64,000 nucleotides of DNA from a virus, in the IMG/VR virus record IMGVR_UViG_3300033141_003544, positions 1-64,000 of that record. The stretch is one strand, 5' to 3'. A model generated the notes under the pieces. The model saw nothing but the letters and a program-made list of their open reading frames with translations. It made no database searches and was not told the DNA's origin. A program made the translations under genes and the position numbers. Positions within the stretch are counted from its first letter, which is position 1, and every line of letters begins with the position of its first letter. Of this stretch, positions 9,075-20,100 are shown piece after piece.

Positions 9075-9221
9075 ATGATAAGTAGTCAAAGGACAAAGGG
9101 AAACTATGGACATCCTAAGTGTGTAGAAATTGAAAGGATTAATAGAGCCAAAAACAATCACTCTCTGAAGAGTTTAAGACTACTTTTTATTAAAGGTTTA
9201 AACTGGTTAAACTACCTATAA
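9075..9221 (+). CDS. Possible small CDS, 48 aa, between tail tube and chaperone genes
   Basis: The 242-base gap after the tail tube gene holds one open frame, ATG 9075 to TAA 9219-9221, with AGGTAGGG upstream at a fair distance. The peptide is basic (I-E-R-I-N-R-A-K-N-N) and ends in a hydrophobic stretch. A short hairpin (ACTCT-CTGA-AGAGT) lies inside. Codon use is not clearly protein-like, so the region could instead be an untranslated RNA element. Confidence 0.3.
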   Translation: MISSQRTKGNYGHPKCVEIERINRAKNNHSLKSLRLLFIKGLNWLNYL

Positions 9222-9240
9222 CAAAAGGAGTAACCAAATT

Positions 9241-9726
9241 ATGGCTATTAAAGGAGTACAAAGGGCAAAAGACGGTAGTTCGGATGTATTGGCTCAACCG
9301 TATATACCTGAACAGGAACGTGCTTTAACTGATGAACCGCAAACAGTTTTTTGGATTAAACCAAAAGATACTAGAGCATCAAATAGAACACTTCAAAGGT
9401 ATGCTGGTACTGGTAAAGATCGAAGGGGATATAGAGATTTAAATATAAGGAAATTAAATAATGCTGATGAAGCAGAATGGTTGGATCTTGTTGTAAAAAT
9501 TGAAAATTATACATTTTCGAATCAATATCCTGATTTAAATAAGATGGGAAATATTCCTGTAATTGATTCCCCAGAAATAATAAGACAAGCTTTATATGAT
9601 TTACCATCTGATGTTATTATTGAAGTATTTGATGCTTCAGCTGATAGTGAAATGTTGACGGCTGGTTTAAAAAACGTCTTGACCTCCTCGTCTACTACCT
9701 CCAGTGGAAAAACGAAAACAAAATAA
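9241..9726 (+). CDS. Tail assembly chaperone, short (zero-frame) form
   Basis: This protein has 161 residues and the ATG follows AAGGAG. It lies between the tail tube and tape measure genes, where gpG-type chaperones are found; these hold the tape measure until the tube assembles. A tandem slippery sequence occurs near the 3' end, and the -1 frame is open beyond it, as in the lambda G/GT arrangement. The zero-frame C-terminus (residues 145-161) is a low-complexity T-S-S-S-T tail with a short basic end. The function is inferred from position and frameshift rather than from sequence similarity. Confidence 0.65.
   Translation: MAIKGVQRAKDGSSDVLAQPYIPEQERALTDEPQTVFWIKPKDTRASNRTLQRYAGTGKDRRGYRDLNIRKLNNADEAEWLDLVVKIENYTFSNQYPDLNKMGNIPVIDSPEIIRQALYDLPSDVIIEVFDASADSEMLTAGLKNVLTSSSTTSSGKTKTK
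9666..9675 (+). promoter_or_regulatory. Programmed -1 ribosomal frameshift site (tandem slippery heptamers)
   Basis: The ten bases TTTAAAAAAC hold two overlapping in-phase heptamers of the X-XXY-YYZ type: T-TTA-AAA (9666-9672) and A-AAA-AAC (9669-9675). Both are among the efficient bacterial slippery sequences. After a one-base backward slip the ribosome enters a frame open from 9651 to 10253. I see no obvious strong stem downstream. Confidence 0.75.
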
Positions 9727-10253
9727 AGTCACGGGCTTATGACTGTGATTTATGTAGACGCAGGGGGGATAATAAATATAGGATATGCTATCTAGACAGA
9801 GATGAATATGATATAGAAGTTCCTATATTTGGGGAAATTCCCGAGGGTAAACCAAATGTACAAGATTTTATTGCTCCTGAGGATTATGAAATAAGAAGAC
9901 TGACTAGTGATGAATTTCTAGATTTTGTATTTGAATTTGCGGAATTAAACCCAGGGTTACATTCAGTAGAGGTGATTTTGCAGATTATTAATACAGCAAA
10001 AAACAATAATGAAGTCTGTATGACTGCATTTGTTGACCCTTTAAGTAACTTTCTTATTGAATTAGAAGCAGCAGCTAATTATTACAATGTATTGCCCTAT
10101 GAGGGAGGGCTTTTGGATCAACCTCAATATATTTTGGATGCCTTCAAAATTATTAGAAGATCAGATAACATATATCAAATAAAGAAGGCGGAAAAAGATA
10201 AGAAAGCAGCAGAATTGGAAGCTAGAAAAACAGCACAAAAAAGGAAATTATGA
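9672..10253 (+). CDS. Tail assembly chaperone, -1 frame extension (GT-like part)
   Basis: This frame is open from 9651 to the stop at 10251-10253. It contains no ATG, GTG or TTG before GTG 9972, so its first 100 codons can be read only by frameshifting from 9241. The fusion would be about 337 residues (144 zero-frame plus 193). The extension has a C-D-L-C ... C motif early on, a helical middle (residues E-V-I-L-Q-I-I-N-T-A-K) and a Lys/Ala/Glu-rich C-terminal helix. Its stop overlaps the next start as ATGA. The GTG at 9972 alone would give only 93 residues. Confidence 0.7.
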   Translation, partial: KRLDLLVYYLQWKNENKIKSRAYDCDLCRRRGDNKYRICYLDRDEYDIEVPIFGEIPEGKPNVQDFIAPEDYEIRRLTSDEFLDFVFEFAELNPGLHSVEVILQIINTAKNNNEVCMTAFVDPLSNFLIELEAAANYYNVLPYEGGLLDQPQYILDAFKIIRRSDNIYQIKKAEKDKKAAELEARKTAQKRKL

Positions 10254-10831
10254 TATACAATGGTGAATATGTGGAACTTATAGTTCCAAAGATTAAATTT
10301 TATCAAATAAAAGATATTACTGGACTGAACAAATATATAAATGAATATGTTAGGTGTGTAAAAAAATTTAATAAAGCTCTTGCAGGTTTTGGTCTTTCGG
10401 TATTGGATAAACAAACAGAAAGTAGGTTTGAAGTTGGAGGGATAGAAACCGGTACTACCCCTATTATCAATGAACGTTGGAAACCTTTATCATTATATAC
10501 AATTAGAAAAAGAATGAAGAAGTTTGGTGAAACTTTGGAAGAAAATACAAGGAGTGGTCAATGGATGGGGGACGGTTTAATTGATAATCAACCAATATTA
10601 AGATTAACAGGAAGGGGTAGAAAATCTATAGGTAAAATTGCTTTATTTCGTACTCCAGAAGGTAATATGGAATTGGTTTATGGAGTAAGAGGTATGCCAA
10701 GAGCGTATATGGGGGAACATCAAGAAGGTTCTGGTAGAATACCTGCAAGACCTTTTTTAGGTATTAGTGCATATATAGCAAAAACTATTTCTAAATTTAT
10801 TGATACATGGGCTAAAAAGGTGTTTACATAA
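10250..10831 (+). CDS. Tail completion / virion morphogenesis protein (Mu gpG / HK97 gp10-like)
   Basis: This protein has 193 residues; the start overlaps the chaperone stop (ATGA). The conserved end of the phage virion morphogenesis family is visible: W-K-P-L-S-x-x-T, ILRLTGRGRKSIG, a V-Y-G-V-R strand, then H-Q-E-G-S-G-R-I-P-A-R-P-F-L-G-I-S. Members complete the tail or join it to the head. In most siphophages this gene comes before the tail tube gene; here it is between the chaperone and tape measure. Confidence 0.65.
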   Translation: MIYNGEYVELIVPKIKFYQIKDITGLNKYINEYVRCVKKFNKALAGFGLSVLDKQTESRFEVGGIETGTTPIINERWKPLSLYTIRKRMKKFGETLEENTRSGQWMGDGLIDNQPILRLTGRGRKSIGKIALFRTPEGNMELVYGVRGMPRAYMGEHQEGSGRIPARPFLGISAYIAKTISKFIDTWAKKVFT

Positions 10832-13800
10832 TGGGAAGCAAACTTTCAAAGAGTTTACACGTAAAGATGGTTTTAAAGGTTACTGGTGAAAAACAAGCCA
10901 AGGAATTAGTAAGCGAATTAAAAAAGATAGCTGGTGCTGAAGGTAAAGTTGATATTGCTTCAGGTAAAATGGGCAGATCTCTTAAAGGTGCTGCAGAGGG
11001 GATGGATAAATTAAACAAGAAAACGGAAACTTATCGAAGGAAAGCAGGAAAGATAAGAGGACATACTGAAAGATGGCAGCATGAAGTGGGTAGGTTACGT
11101 AATATAATCTTGTTGGCAACATTTGCTTTGGGAGGTTTTGTAGCAGCTATGACTAAAGCTGTTCAAGCTTCAATTCAACAAGAGAATGCTTTATTAGGTT
11201 TGACTGCTGTTGCAAGTGCTGTTGGAGAGTCAATTGGGGGAGTAACAAAAGCAGCTATAGAATTAACTGAAACAGGTTTGTTGAGTATACATGAAGCAGC
11301 AGCAGGTTTGAAGAATTTATTGTCTAAAGGTTTTGGTATGAAAGAGGCAATGGATATAATGAAAGCTTTTACTGATGTTGCTGCATTCAATAGACAAGGT
11401 ATGTTGGGAATAGGTGAAGCGGTTGTTGGAGCTACTGAAGGATTAAAAAATGAGATGTCAATGAAGGTTGATAATGTTGGAATTACAAAAAATTTGTCTA
11501 TAATGAATAAAGAATACGCAGACACTATAGGTACAACAGCTTTAAAATTAAATCAAGCTCAAAAAAATCAAGCACAATATATTGGGGTTATGAAAGAATG
11601 GGCAATTTTTGCTGGTAATGCTGAAAAGTTAACTCAAACTTTCTCTGGAGCTCTTAGTAAATTAGGTGTGATGATGTTTAATCTTAGGGCTGAAATGGGT
11701 TTTAGACTTCAGCCTATATTGAAAGATGTTGTTAATATTTTGACAGAAAATGCAGCAGCTACTAGAAAATGGGTAATGGCCAATAAAGAAATGATTGAAC
11801 AGAAGATTGCAGCATTTTATGTACACGTTAAAGTTGCATTGGAGGGTATAGTTGCTCTGCTTAAAGTGTTATATACTGTAATAAAACCATTAGAGGGGGC
11901 ATTTGCAACTCTTGTATGGTCTTTAGCTAAAGGTTTTGTAGGTTTTAAAGCCCTTAGTCCCTTAATTAGGGTGGGTACAAAGAGTTTTACCGCTTTTAAA
12001 GAAGCCGCAGTAACAACAGCACCATCTGTTGGAATATTAACAAAATCTTTGAAAGGTTTGAAAGCTGCATTTATGAGTCTTAATCTTTGGTTTGTTGGTA
12101 TAACTGCTGCGTTGTTTGCTTTTGAATATATTTATAAAAAATTTAATAAAACTACAAAAGATGTCACTGAAACACAAAAAAGAAAAATACCCTATGATTA
12201 TCAAGAAATAGAATTAATCAGACAAAAATCGGTAGAACTCAATAAATTAATAAAAATAACAGAAAATATAAACAAAAAAACAAAAGAAAGAATAAGTCTA
12301 CTTTCTGGAGAAATTCGATCATTACAAGCTATTTCTATACAAAAATATATGGATTCTTATGGTGAAATGATTGATATTATGGGAGAAGAGGTTTCTGTTA
12401 CTAGTTTGCTTACAATGGACAAAAAGAAACTCGCTGAAGCACATAAAAGATTAACAGAACAAATCAAGATTCAAACTGAGTTTTATGAGAAGGCTCATAT
12501 AGCTAAAGTTAGGGATAAAGTGGCTAATGATAGATGGCTTAAACAAATGGATGATATAGTAATTCAAATGAATAGGATAAATAAAGCCGCTACAACCGCG
12601 ACAGGTCGAATAGTTCGTACCCCAGAACAAGAACGAGCTTTTCAAGAGTTACGTGCAGAGTGGAATAGGTTGAATGCTTTAGTTCTTGAATACGAAGCTA
12701 ATCTCAAAATAGCAGCTAAAGGGGGTAAAGCTTTAGCGGAAATGAAAGATCGTTTGAGATTGATTGGTGGGGCTATGTTAGGACTAACAAAGAAAAGTGA
12801 AGAGGCTATAAAACCTATTGGAGAACTATCTCAAAAGCTAAAAGATCTTCAATTCCGTTTAAATACGATGAGGGATGATATAAAGAATGCTTTTGAACCT
12901 TCTCCTATAACAACTTATGACAAACTATTGAAGGCTCATGATGATACTGTTACAAGATTGATTAAAGCTTATGACAGTTTAAAACATGCTATAGAGAAAT
13001 CAGGGGAAGAGGGATCAGAAAAATTGCTTGAGGATCTTTCTGTATTGAAAAAAGAAATATATAAAGGATGGATGGAAGAATACCCTGAATTTAAAATTGA
13101 ATTTGCATATGAAGATTTATCTCAAAGTCTTAGAACTGCAATGAAATATGCTAGAGCTGAAAAGGTTTTGGCTGAGTATCTGACTGGTCCTGCTGCATTA
13201 GAAGCATCAAAAAGAGGTGCTAAAAGATATGCTGAACGGGTTATGGAAGCAATTGAGAGAACAATAGAAGGGATTCCAACAGAAGAAGGGAAAATTGAGT
13301 TTAGAATGATGATACCTGAGAGTTTAGAAAACGATATAAAACTGGCTACAGCTCATAGTGATGCATTAATAAATGTAAAGAAATCCTATTATGATAAAGT
13401 TTCGGCAATGGATGAACGGTATTTAGAGTGGGAAAGAGAAAGAATTAAAACAAGAGAGAAAGTGGAAAGAGATCTCCTTGATGTATTACTTTATACTCAT
13501 CAAGCAGGTTATGTTAGTTTTAAAGCATATAAAGGTTTAGAAACAGGTGTTGCATTGGAAGCAGAGAAATTAGCTAAATCTTTATTTGATAAAGATATGA
13601 GAAGACAAATCACTCTTTCAAGGGTAGCTATGAATGTGGCTAATTCAGTAGCTGCTACAGCTGTTCAAGCTATAGCTGATGTAGCTAAAGTAAAAGCAGC
13701 AGATGCTTCTGTGGATGCCTTATATTGGTTTTCTCAAGGACTTATGGGACGTCCAGGAGCTTTTGCAGCAGCAGCAGGGGCGGCTAAAGCAGCAGTGGGT

Positions 13801-14151
13801 TATGGAGCTTTAGCTGGTGTTGCTTCGGGAGTAGCTTCAGGGTTTACTTCAAGAATTAATGAATACAAAGGTGTAGGTGGAGGAGAGGTTGCTGTTGAAG
13901 CTCCAGGAGCTGTTCCAACTGCACCTACTGGGATTATTATACCTCCAACTGGGGGTTTAGATTTAGCTTATAATCCTTATAAAAAACCTGAACTTGAAAA
14001 ACCTTCGGGTGTAAATGTTACTATTGATATGAGTGGTTCAACTTTTGTAGGTGCTGGGGACGCAGAAACTTTAGCTCCAATGATAGCAAATGCGGTCAAA
14101 GAAACAGTCAATGAGGGAATTGAAACGGGTGAAATAAACATTAAAGATTAA
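10831..14151 (+). CDS. Tail tape measure protein
   Basis: This protein has 1106 residues, with a TAATG overlap with the preceding gene. It is mostly helical with coiled coils in the N-terminal 80 residues and again at about 430-720. A hydrophobic segment lies near residues 87-105 (NIILLATFALGGFVAAM), another near 408-428, and an Ala/Gly-rich stretch near 950-1020. Length, helix content and hydrophobic middle segments are typical of tape measures, which set tail length and help DNA passage through the cell envelope. No lysozyme or peptidase motif was noticed. Confidence 0.85.
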   Translation: MGSKLSKSLHVKMVLKVTGEKQAKELVSELKKIAGAEGKVDIASGKMGRSLKGAAEGMDKLNKKTETYRRKAGKIRGHTERWQHEVGRLRNIILLATFALGGFVAAMTKAVQASIQQENALLGLTAVASAVGESIGGVTKAAIELTETGLLSIHEAAAGLKNLLSKGFGMKEAMDIMKAFTDVAAFNRQGMLGIGEAVVGATEGLKNEMSMKVDNVGITKNLSIMNKEYADTIGTTALKLNQAQKNQAQYIGVMKEWAIFAGNAEKLTQTFSGALSKLGVMMFNLRAEMGFRLQPILKDVVNILTENAAATRKWVMANKEMIEQKIAAFYVHVKVALEGIVALLKVLYTVIKPLEGAFATLVWSLAKGFVGFKALSPLIRVGTKSFTAFKEAAVTTAPSVGILTKSLKGLKAAFMSLNLWFVGITAALFAFEYIYKKFNKTTKDVTETQKRKIPYDYQEIELIRQKSVELNKLIKITENINKKTKERISLLSGEIRSLQAISIQKYMDSYGEMIDIMGEEVSVTSLLTMDKKKLAEAHKRLTEQIKIQTEFYEKAHIAKVRDKVANDRWLKQMDDIVIQMNRINKAATTATGRIVRTPEQERAFQELRAEWNRLNALVLEYEANLKIAAKGGKALAEMKDRLRLIGGAMLGLTKKSEEAIKPIGELSQKLKDLQFRLNTMRDDIKNAFEPSPITTYDKLLKAHDDTVTRLIKAYDSLKHAIEKSGEEGSEKLLEDLSVLKKEIYKGWMEEYPEFKIEFAYEDLSQSLRTAMKYARAEKVLAEYLTGPAALEASKRGAKRYAERVMEAIERTIEGIPTEEGKIEFRMMIPESLENDIKLATAHSDALINVKKSYYDKVSAMDERYLEWERERIKTREKVERDLLDVLLYTHQAGYVSFKAYKGLETGVALEAEKLAKSLFDKDMRRQITLSRVAMNVANSVAATAVQAIADVAKVKAADASVDALYWFSQGLMGRPGAFAAAAGAAKAAVGYGALAGVASGVASGFTSRINEYKGVGGGEVAVEAPGAVPTAPTGIIIPPTGGLDLAYNPYKKPELEKPSGVNVTIDMSGSTFVGAGDAETLAPMIANAVKETVNEGIETGEINIKD

Positions 14152-14273
14152 TGGCTTTTAATTAATTATGGTTTGTCTTTTAAGGGCTTATCATAATAAG
14201 AGGCAAAGCCTTGTAAGTTAAAACCCTTCCCCAATTTTTTGTTAGGGAACAATTATTATTTTGAGAAATAAAA

Positions 14274-15503
14274 ATGTCTTTTACAAACGAAACATTTTAC
14301 GCAATGGGGGTTGCTGCTCCCATACCAAACTATAGATTTATTCAAGGTTCTATTGTAGAAGGAACTTTGAATGGTAGTCATGAGAATATTAATACATTAA
14401 CTATCAATACAACTTCCCCTGATATAAGATTTTATGTTGTTGGATATGATGATTATCCTTTATTCCCGGATAAAGTAATAATAGGTCCAAGTAGTTATGA
14501 TGACGAACATCAACCTAAAGGTGCAACTGAAGAATGGATTATAAGAGATGCAACTTCTTCAACTAGCTTAACTTTATTAAGGAAAGAAAATGAAACAACT
14601 TTGAGGTATAAATATAAAGATGGTGATCCTTTTACTATTTATAGTCATAGATTTCCTCAAGGTTGGACTACTACTAATGATTACGGAAACATAATAACAT
14701 ACCCTTTAAATCAATTTGTTCCTGAAGAGAATATATTTTTTGGTGAAAGATCAATGTTTGATGATTTTTCATTTAATATGAAAATGACTTGTAATTGGAT
14801 TCCATTAATAAATGATGTTAATGTAAGTTTATCTTTAGGGGATATTTTAAAATCTAATACTGTTTATAGATTAGGAATAAGATATAAAGGTTATTGTGAA
14901 ATAAGCAAATATACTTATTTATATGTAGATGCGGAAGATAGTATAACAGAGGATCGGATACGGATATCTAAAACAAGTGGATGGGCTACTAATGTTGATG
15001 ATGCAGAATGGAATGAGGATACTGGATATGGACTTTTTTCTGGGACTGAGGATACTTCAGATTTGAATATTACTATAACTACACATTATGAGACTACTGA
15101 TGCTAGACCTCTTTATTTAAAATTTGACTATATTTTTTTAGAACATGCTGCTGAAACTTCTGGTGAAGATGAAGGAGTTTATACTTTTACAGAGCAACCT
15201 GCAATGGGTAGTACTGGTTATACTTTTAGAGAAACTGCTGATGAACATTCAGATATACAATATAAAAGTAAAAGATTTAACTGGTATGGTATGTTTGAAA
15301 ATGTCTCAACCTCTTTCTATAAAAATTTAATGGTATTAGATTATTATCAAAAATTGGGACACAAAATGTTCTTTCATACCAATGAAGAATTTGGAAGTAA
15401 TCTACCTCCATTATTAAAAGGGATATTTAAAATTTCAAATTTAACTCAAAAACATTGGGACCCTAAAAGGTTATCTTTTAGGTTTGATTTTTTAGAGGAG
15501 TAA
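14274..15503 (+). CDS. Distal tail protein, 409 aa, paralogue of the next gene
   Basis: The N-terminus (GVAAPIPNYRFIQGS), the G-P-S motif, the phrase H-A-A-E-T-S-G-E-D-E-G-V-Y-T-F, and the C-terminal L-x-x-Y-Q-K-L-G-H-K-M-F-F-H-T / L-P-P-L-L-K-G block all reappear in the gene at 15503. Position straight after the tape measure fits distal-tail or baseplate proteins. A 122-base gap precedes it, with no clear promoter. The stop overlaps the next start. Confidence 0.55.
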   Translation: MSFTNETFYAMGVAAPIPNYRFIQGSIVEGTLNGSHENINTLTINTTSPDIRFYVVGYDDYPLFPDKVIIGPSSYDDEHQPKGATEEWIIRDATSSTSLTLLRKENETTLRYKYKDGDPFTIYSHRFPQGWTTTNDYGNIITYPLNQFVPEENIFFGERSMFDDFSFNMKMTCNWIPLINDVNVSLSLGDILKSNTVYRLGIRYKGYCEISKYTYLYVDAEDSITEDRIRISKTSGWATNVDDAEWNEDTGYGLFSGTEDTSDLNITITTHYETTDARPLYLKFDYIFLEHAAETSGEDEGVYTFTEQPAMGSTGYTFRETADEHSDIQYKSKRFNWYGMFENVSTSFYKNLMVLDYYQKLGHKMFFHTNEEFGSNLPPLLKGIFKISNLTQKHWDPKRLSFRFDFLEE

Positions 15504-17140
15504 TGAGTATACCAATAATGGCATTAGGTGTTGCTGCACCTATAATTAACCCTAAATTTCAAGAAGGAACCCATTTTAGAGGAAAGGTTTCTGGTACTAT
15601 AAATGCTGATGCTACATCGGGAACATTTAACAATATTAATGTTCCTACAACTAACTATGGTGGAGTTGAACTAGACAAAATACTTTTACCAGGAGACATA
15701 GTAGAATTAGGTCCTAGCACAAATACTACTTATAAAGGTTTAAGTGAATTAGTTACTGTTAGAAATGTTGATGGAAATACTATAACTTTTATAAATAGTT
15801 TAAGGTATCCTTATGCGGATAGTGACTGCATAAAAGGTATAGGACGTGCTTTAGCAGGAGGTTGGGGACATTATGTATATCCATCTGTTCCTCCTGATAT
15901 TACAATGCTAGGAATTCATAATTATCCTCCAAGACCTTATAGTCCTCCTCATATATTAAAAGACTATCTTGGTCACATGAACTATCAGAAATTTGAGGCA
16001 ACTACGGAAGGTTTGACTTCTGGAAGTAGGTCATTCTATATATTTCAGTACTTCGTAAATGAGGAAGACAGAAAATATAGACCTCTTATGGAAAATACTA
16101 TATATAGGTTTGGTATGTATTATAAAGTTAGTTTTGAGGGAGGGTCAAATAGTAATAAAATAGGGTTCTGGTCAAATGATGGTGAAGGGGGTTTCTTTAC
16201 CCTTGGAAGGGATGTTTTAACATACGGTGATCTGTCTTCTCAAACTGTTATAGGAACTTTTTCTACTGGTGAGACAGGTGAAACTTTTGATGATTTCTAT
16301 GCTAGGGCACAACAGGAGTTGGATAATTTATCAATTGAAGGAAGTACTAAAGCCATTTGGGATATGTGGGATCAGATTTACACTATATACTTAGAACGGT
16401 ATAAGTCTACAGATTATCCAAGTTATGACTTGACTAGTTTTTCGAAAATGGCTAAATTAAGAGAAACATATATAGGGACAAGAGCTCTTTCACAGACTGA
16501 AGAAGAAGACAATTATGAGATAACTAAATGGCATTTTTACAACAATACAGCTAGTACTTCTGTCAGTTATTCAAGATATGGGGAACAGTCCTTGATTATA
16601 TTTTTGAGTCTGAATTATAGAACAGATTATACTGATACGGCTAAAGCTAGTATTAATTCAGTTTTTATGGAACATGCAAAAATGTCTGATGGAGAGGACA
16701 ATGGAGTTTATTATTTTACATCCGATGGTACATCTTCTGGAACTCCTATATTGCCAAATATTAATAGAAGATGGAGACGGATAGAAAGTAGAAAAGATAT
16801 TAGACTGGGAGAAGGTTATAGGGTTAGTTATGAAACTAAAGGTTATTCCTATAGAAGGTGGAGAATAGATTATAATTTTACTTGGGTGCCTGAAAGTTTT
16901 TTGAAGAATTTGGATGTATTTCTAACTTGGCAAAGAATGGGACATAAATTAATATTGCATACAGGAGAAGATCATTTGATTGATAGTGTTGAAGTAGAGG
17001 GAGAACAGATGGTAAACGATTCAGGACTCCCACCATTCTTAATAGGAAATTTGCAAGTAAATGGATCAAATCGGCCATTAAATGATATGACAATTAAAGA
17101 TTTGACAATAACATTTATAGAGAGTGAACATGGCTATTGA
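15503..17140 (+). CDS. Distal tail protein, 545 aa, paralogue of the previous gene
   Basis: It shares the start (G-V-A-A-P-I-I-N), the G-P-S loop, H-A-K-M-S-D-G-E-D-N-G-V-Y-Y-F, and the W-Q-R-M-G-H-K / L-P-P-F-L-I-G block with the 409-residue neighbour. It carries about 135 extra residues in the middle, including the helical F-Y-A-R-A-Q-Q-E-L-D segment. The pair looks like an ancient tandem duplication followed by insertion. A baseplate or tail-tip role is inferred from position. Confidence 0.55.
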   Translation: MSIPIMALGVAAPIINPKFQEGTHFRGKVSGTINADATSGTFNNINVPTTNYGGVELDKILLPGDIVELGPSTNTTYKGLSELVTVRNVDGNTITFINSLRYPYADSDCIKGIGRALAGGWGHYVYPSVPPDITMLGIHNYPPRPYSPPHILKDYLGHMNYQKFEATTEGLTSGSRSFYIFQYFVNEEDRKYRPLMENTIYRFGMYYKVSFEGGSNSNKIGFWSNDGEGGFFTLGRDVLTYGDLSSQTVIGTFSTGETGETFDDFYARAQQELDNLSIEGSTKAIWDMWDQIYTIYLERYKSTDYPSYDLTSFSKMAKLRETYIGTRALSQTEEEDNYEITKWHFYNNTASTSVSYSRYGEQSLIIFLSLNYRTDYTDTAKASINSVFMEHAKMSDGEDNGVYYFTSDGTSSGTPILPNINRRWRRIESRKDIRLGEGYRVSYETKGYSYRRWRIDYNFTWVPESFLKNLDVFLTWQRMGHKLILHTGEDHLIDSVEVEGEQMVNDSGLPPFLIGNLQVNGSNRPLNDMTIKDLTITFIESEHGY

Positions 17141-20100
17141 TACTAATATTATTGATATATTTGACCAACCTAATTTAAGTTTTGAAATTAGGTTATATAT
17201 TGAAGATAGTGGAAATGAAGATAGAGACCCTGAATATGTAGATTTTACAAATAGATTAGCTTATAAAGGAAAAGACCTTCTTAAACGGTTGGGATCAATT
17301 ACTCAGTCTGCTGAAGGTAAATCAGGAACTGCTTCATTTACTTGTTCTATTAACAATATCGAAGTAGACAATAGTGACGGTTTTTGGAATAAACCCATAG
17401 AAAGAGGCCCTGGGGGACTTATTAGAAGGAACTATCCTACTATTTTAACAACAGTCAATGGTAATGTTGCTTATTTTACTTTGACTAAAAATTATACTCA
17501 AAATGTATGGCATAAACATAAAGTGAAACTAGTGATTTTTGCTATGGGAAATAACGGGATGGTTTATGAGGATGATTTAATTGTTGCTGTAATTAATGAT
17601 ATTACTAGATCGGACAACAGGGATAGAGCTAGTATTTCTTTATGGAGTATGTCTATGCCTTTGAAAAAACTAGATGTTAGTACAGTTAGGGATGGTTTGA
17701 GTTGGTGGAATAATAAACCGATTAGTTTTCTTGTAAGAAAACTGCTTGAAAAAGAATATGGAACCATTCCAGATAACTTTGTTTTACCTGATTTAATTAG
17801 TATACCCACTTCTAAAAGACTGGATAGAAGGTATGGAGAAGCAAGGGTATTAAGCCAATACGGTAGGCCTCCTGAATATAATTTAGAAAGTGAAGTATGG
17901 GAAAATTTGGGATTGACTTGTAGAGCAATAGAAAAATGGCAATGGAATGAAGAAGGACCTAATGGTAATATAACTTCTGGTAAGGTATTAATTGAATCTA
18001 ATAATGCTACTGAAATAAAATGTGAAATGGGTGTAAAATCTGGAGCAAGTGGACTGTTACCACGAGCTGGAGATGTTTTAACTATTCTACAAGATGATAC
18101 TTATGGGAATACTGGTAGTTATACAATAAGAAGTATTACCGAAGGGTCTGCAGTTGGATTAGATACTGTTGAATTGGAAACCCCTCTTACTGGACTAGCA
18201 AACGATAATAATAAATTACCGTTTGTGATAAATAGGATATATACGGGATGTGATAACCAGTTATGGGAATACCTACCTGACAGAGATGTTTACAATAAAA
18301 TAGCGGATGTTTTTACAGATGATAGTTTTTATATAAGGAGGTTATGGTATAACCCGAATGATAACTGTATATGGGGGGCAGCTTGGCAGGATCCATCGGA
18401 CTATGGTTATGTAGACACTGATAATAATATTATTCCAGACAGTAGAAAAGATATTAGACTAAAAATATTCTATTATGATGGTTCTTCTACAACTATTACA
18501 AATACTATTGATGATGTATTTATAGGTGATTTTTTATATAGGGATAGTAGGAGTCATATTCATTATAAATACCCAGTGTGGGCTTGTACAATTGGGAATT
18601 ATGAGGATTCAGCCGGAACCTTTGCTGATACAGCAGAGAACGTGGTGCTCCCCTTTAGACAGGGGATTGTTCCTTGTAATATAGCTGGTTCTGACAAAGA
18701 TGTAGAAGACGGTGGTAAAATTGGAGGAGTAGGCTATGCATATGGTCCAGAACCTCATCAATGGAATGAAGGAGGTTGGGGACAAATACATGTGCATGGT
18801 TTGAATACTACTGCAGCTAATGCAAAACCACACACAATCAATGGTTTTGCTGGAGGAATGGGTGTCATAGAAGAAATTCATGCACTTTGGAATGATACAG
18901 AATATACTACTCCACGACAAGATAATACAGATTTACCGGCAGATTATTACACTGTAAAGGAATATTATAATCTACTTGATTTTAACGCTCCTGGTCAAGC
19001 AGAACCAGAACCTGAAAGTATATGGTGTAGAACTACTTTAGGTCAAACTGGTTTTTGTGTATTTAACAAAAACGGTGGATCGGTGGACAGTAATGGGGTT
19101 ATTTGGATATTCAAATTAATTTACGATGATAATCACGTTGACGGAATGTTAAAATTATACACAATAGGTTTGACTTCTCCTTATACTGTTACACAACAAA
19201 CTGGAACTATTACTGGTAGTGGAAACCTTGTAAATAAAGACGATGGTACTGGTGAAACACATATATACTATGACGAGGATACAAATGGTTGGGAGTATTC
19301 TGATATGCAGAGCATTCAACCTTTATGTGGATGCCCACCTCCAAATGATGAAGAAGGTTGTGTATTTAGTTATATTTCTTGGAGTGGGGTTGATACCCAC
19401 CCAAACCCAGTGGGGAATCCTACTCCAACAGGGGTCACTGGTATAATTCAATTTCAAGTAGATAGTAATAGAATAACTTTATTTGAATCCCCACACAATA
19501 CAAGTAGGGATGGTTTTTATACCCCTTTAGAAATGGTTCCAGTCCATTCCAGTAGTAATACATATATCTCAGTTTCCGGTTTTATTAGGTCAAAATTAGG
19601 TACAAACGAAGCTTATGCTTTAAGTAAATTTTTATGGGATTCATATAATAGTACAGCTCCTTCAAAAGTGTATAGGACTAGACCTCCTATGAGATTAGTT
19701 GGAAATCATGAGACCAGGTTAAAAGATGTAGACTCTTCTAATGCTACTGAAATCGTTTATTTTGTTGAAGGAGGTTCTGGGGCTTTATGTACTTATAATG
19801 TTACCGATTATTCAATTTCAGTAAAAGATTATGGAGCTCCTATTGTAGATGGTGAAGTATACTGTGGATCTAATATAATTGTAGATAAAATAACTAGAAC
19901 TAGAGATGAAAATGACGATAGTGCAGATGACAGAAAAATTTATTTTAATGAAACTGTATGGGGAGTATCATCTAGTACTCCAATGCAAGAGGCTATGGTA
20001 GAACCTCCTTCTGGTAAATTTTATCTTTGGAAATTTGATTGTTATATGAGTGGAAGAATTGAATTGGCTAATTTTGAAGGAATGAATGCATGGGAGGGTT

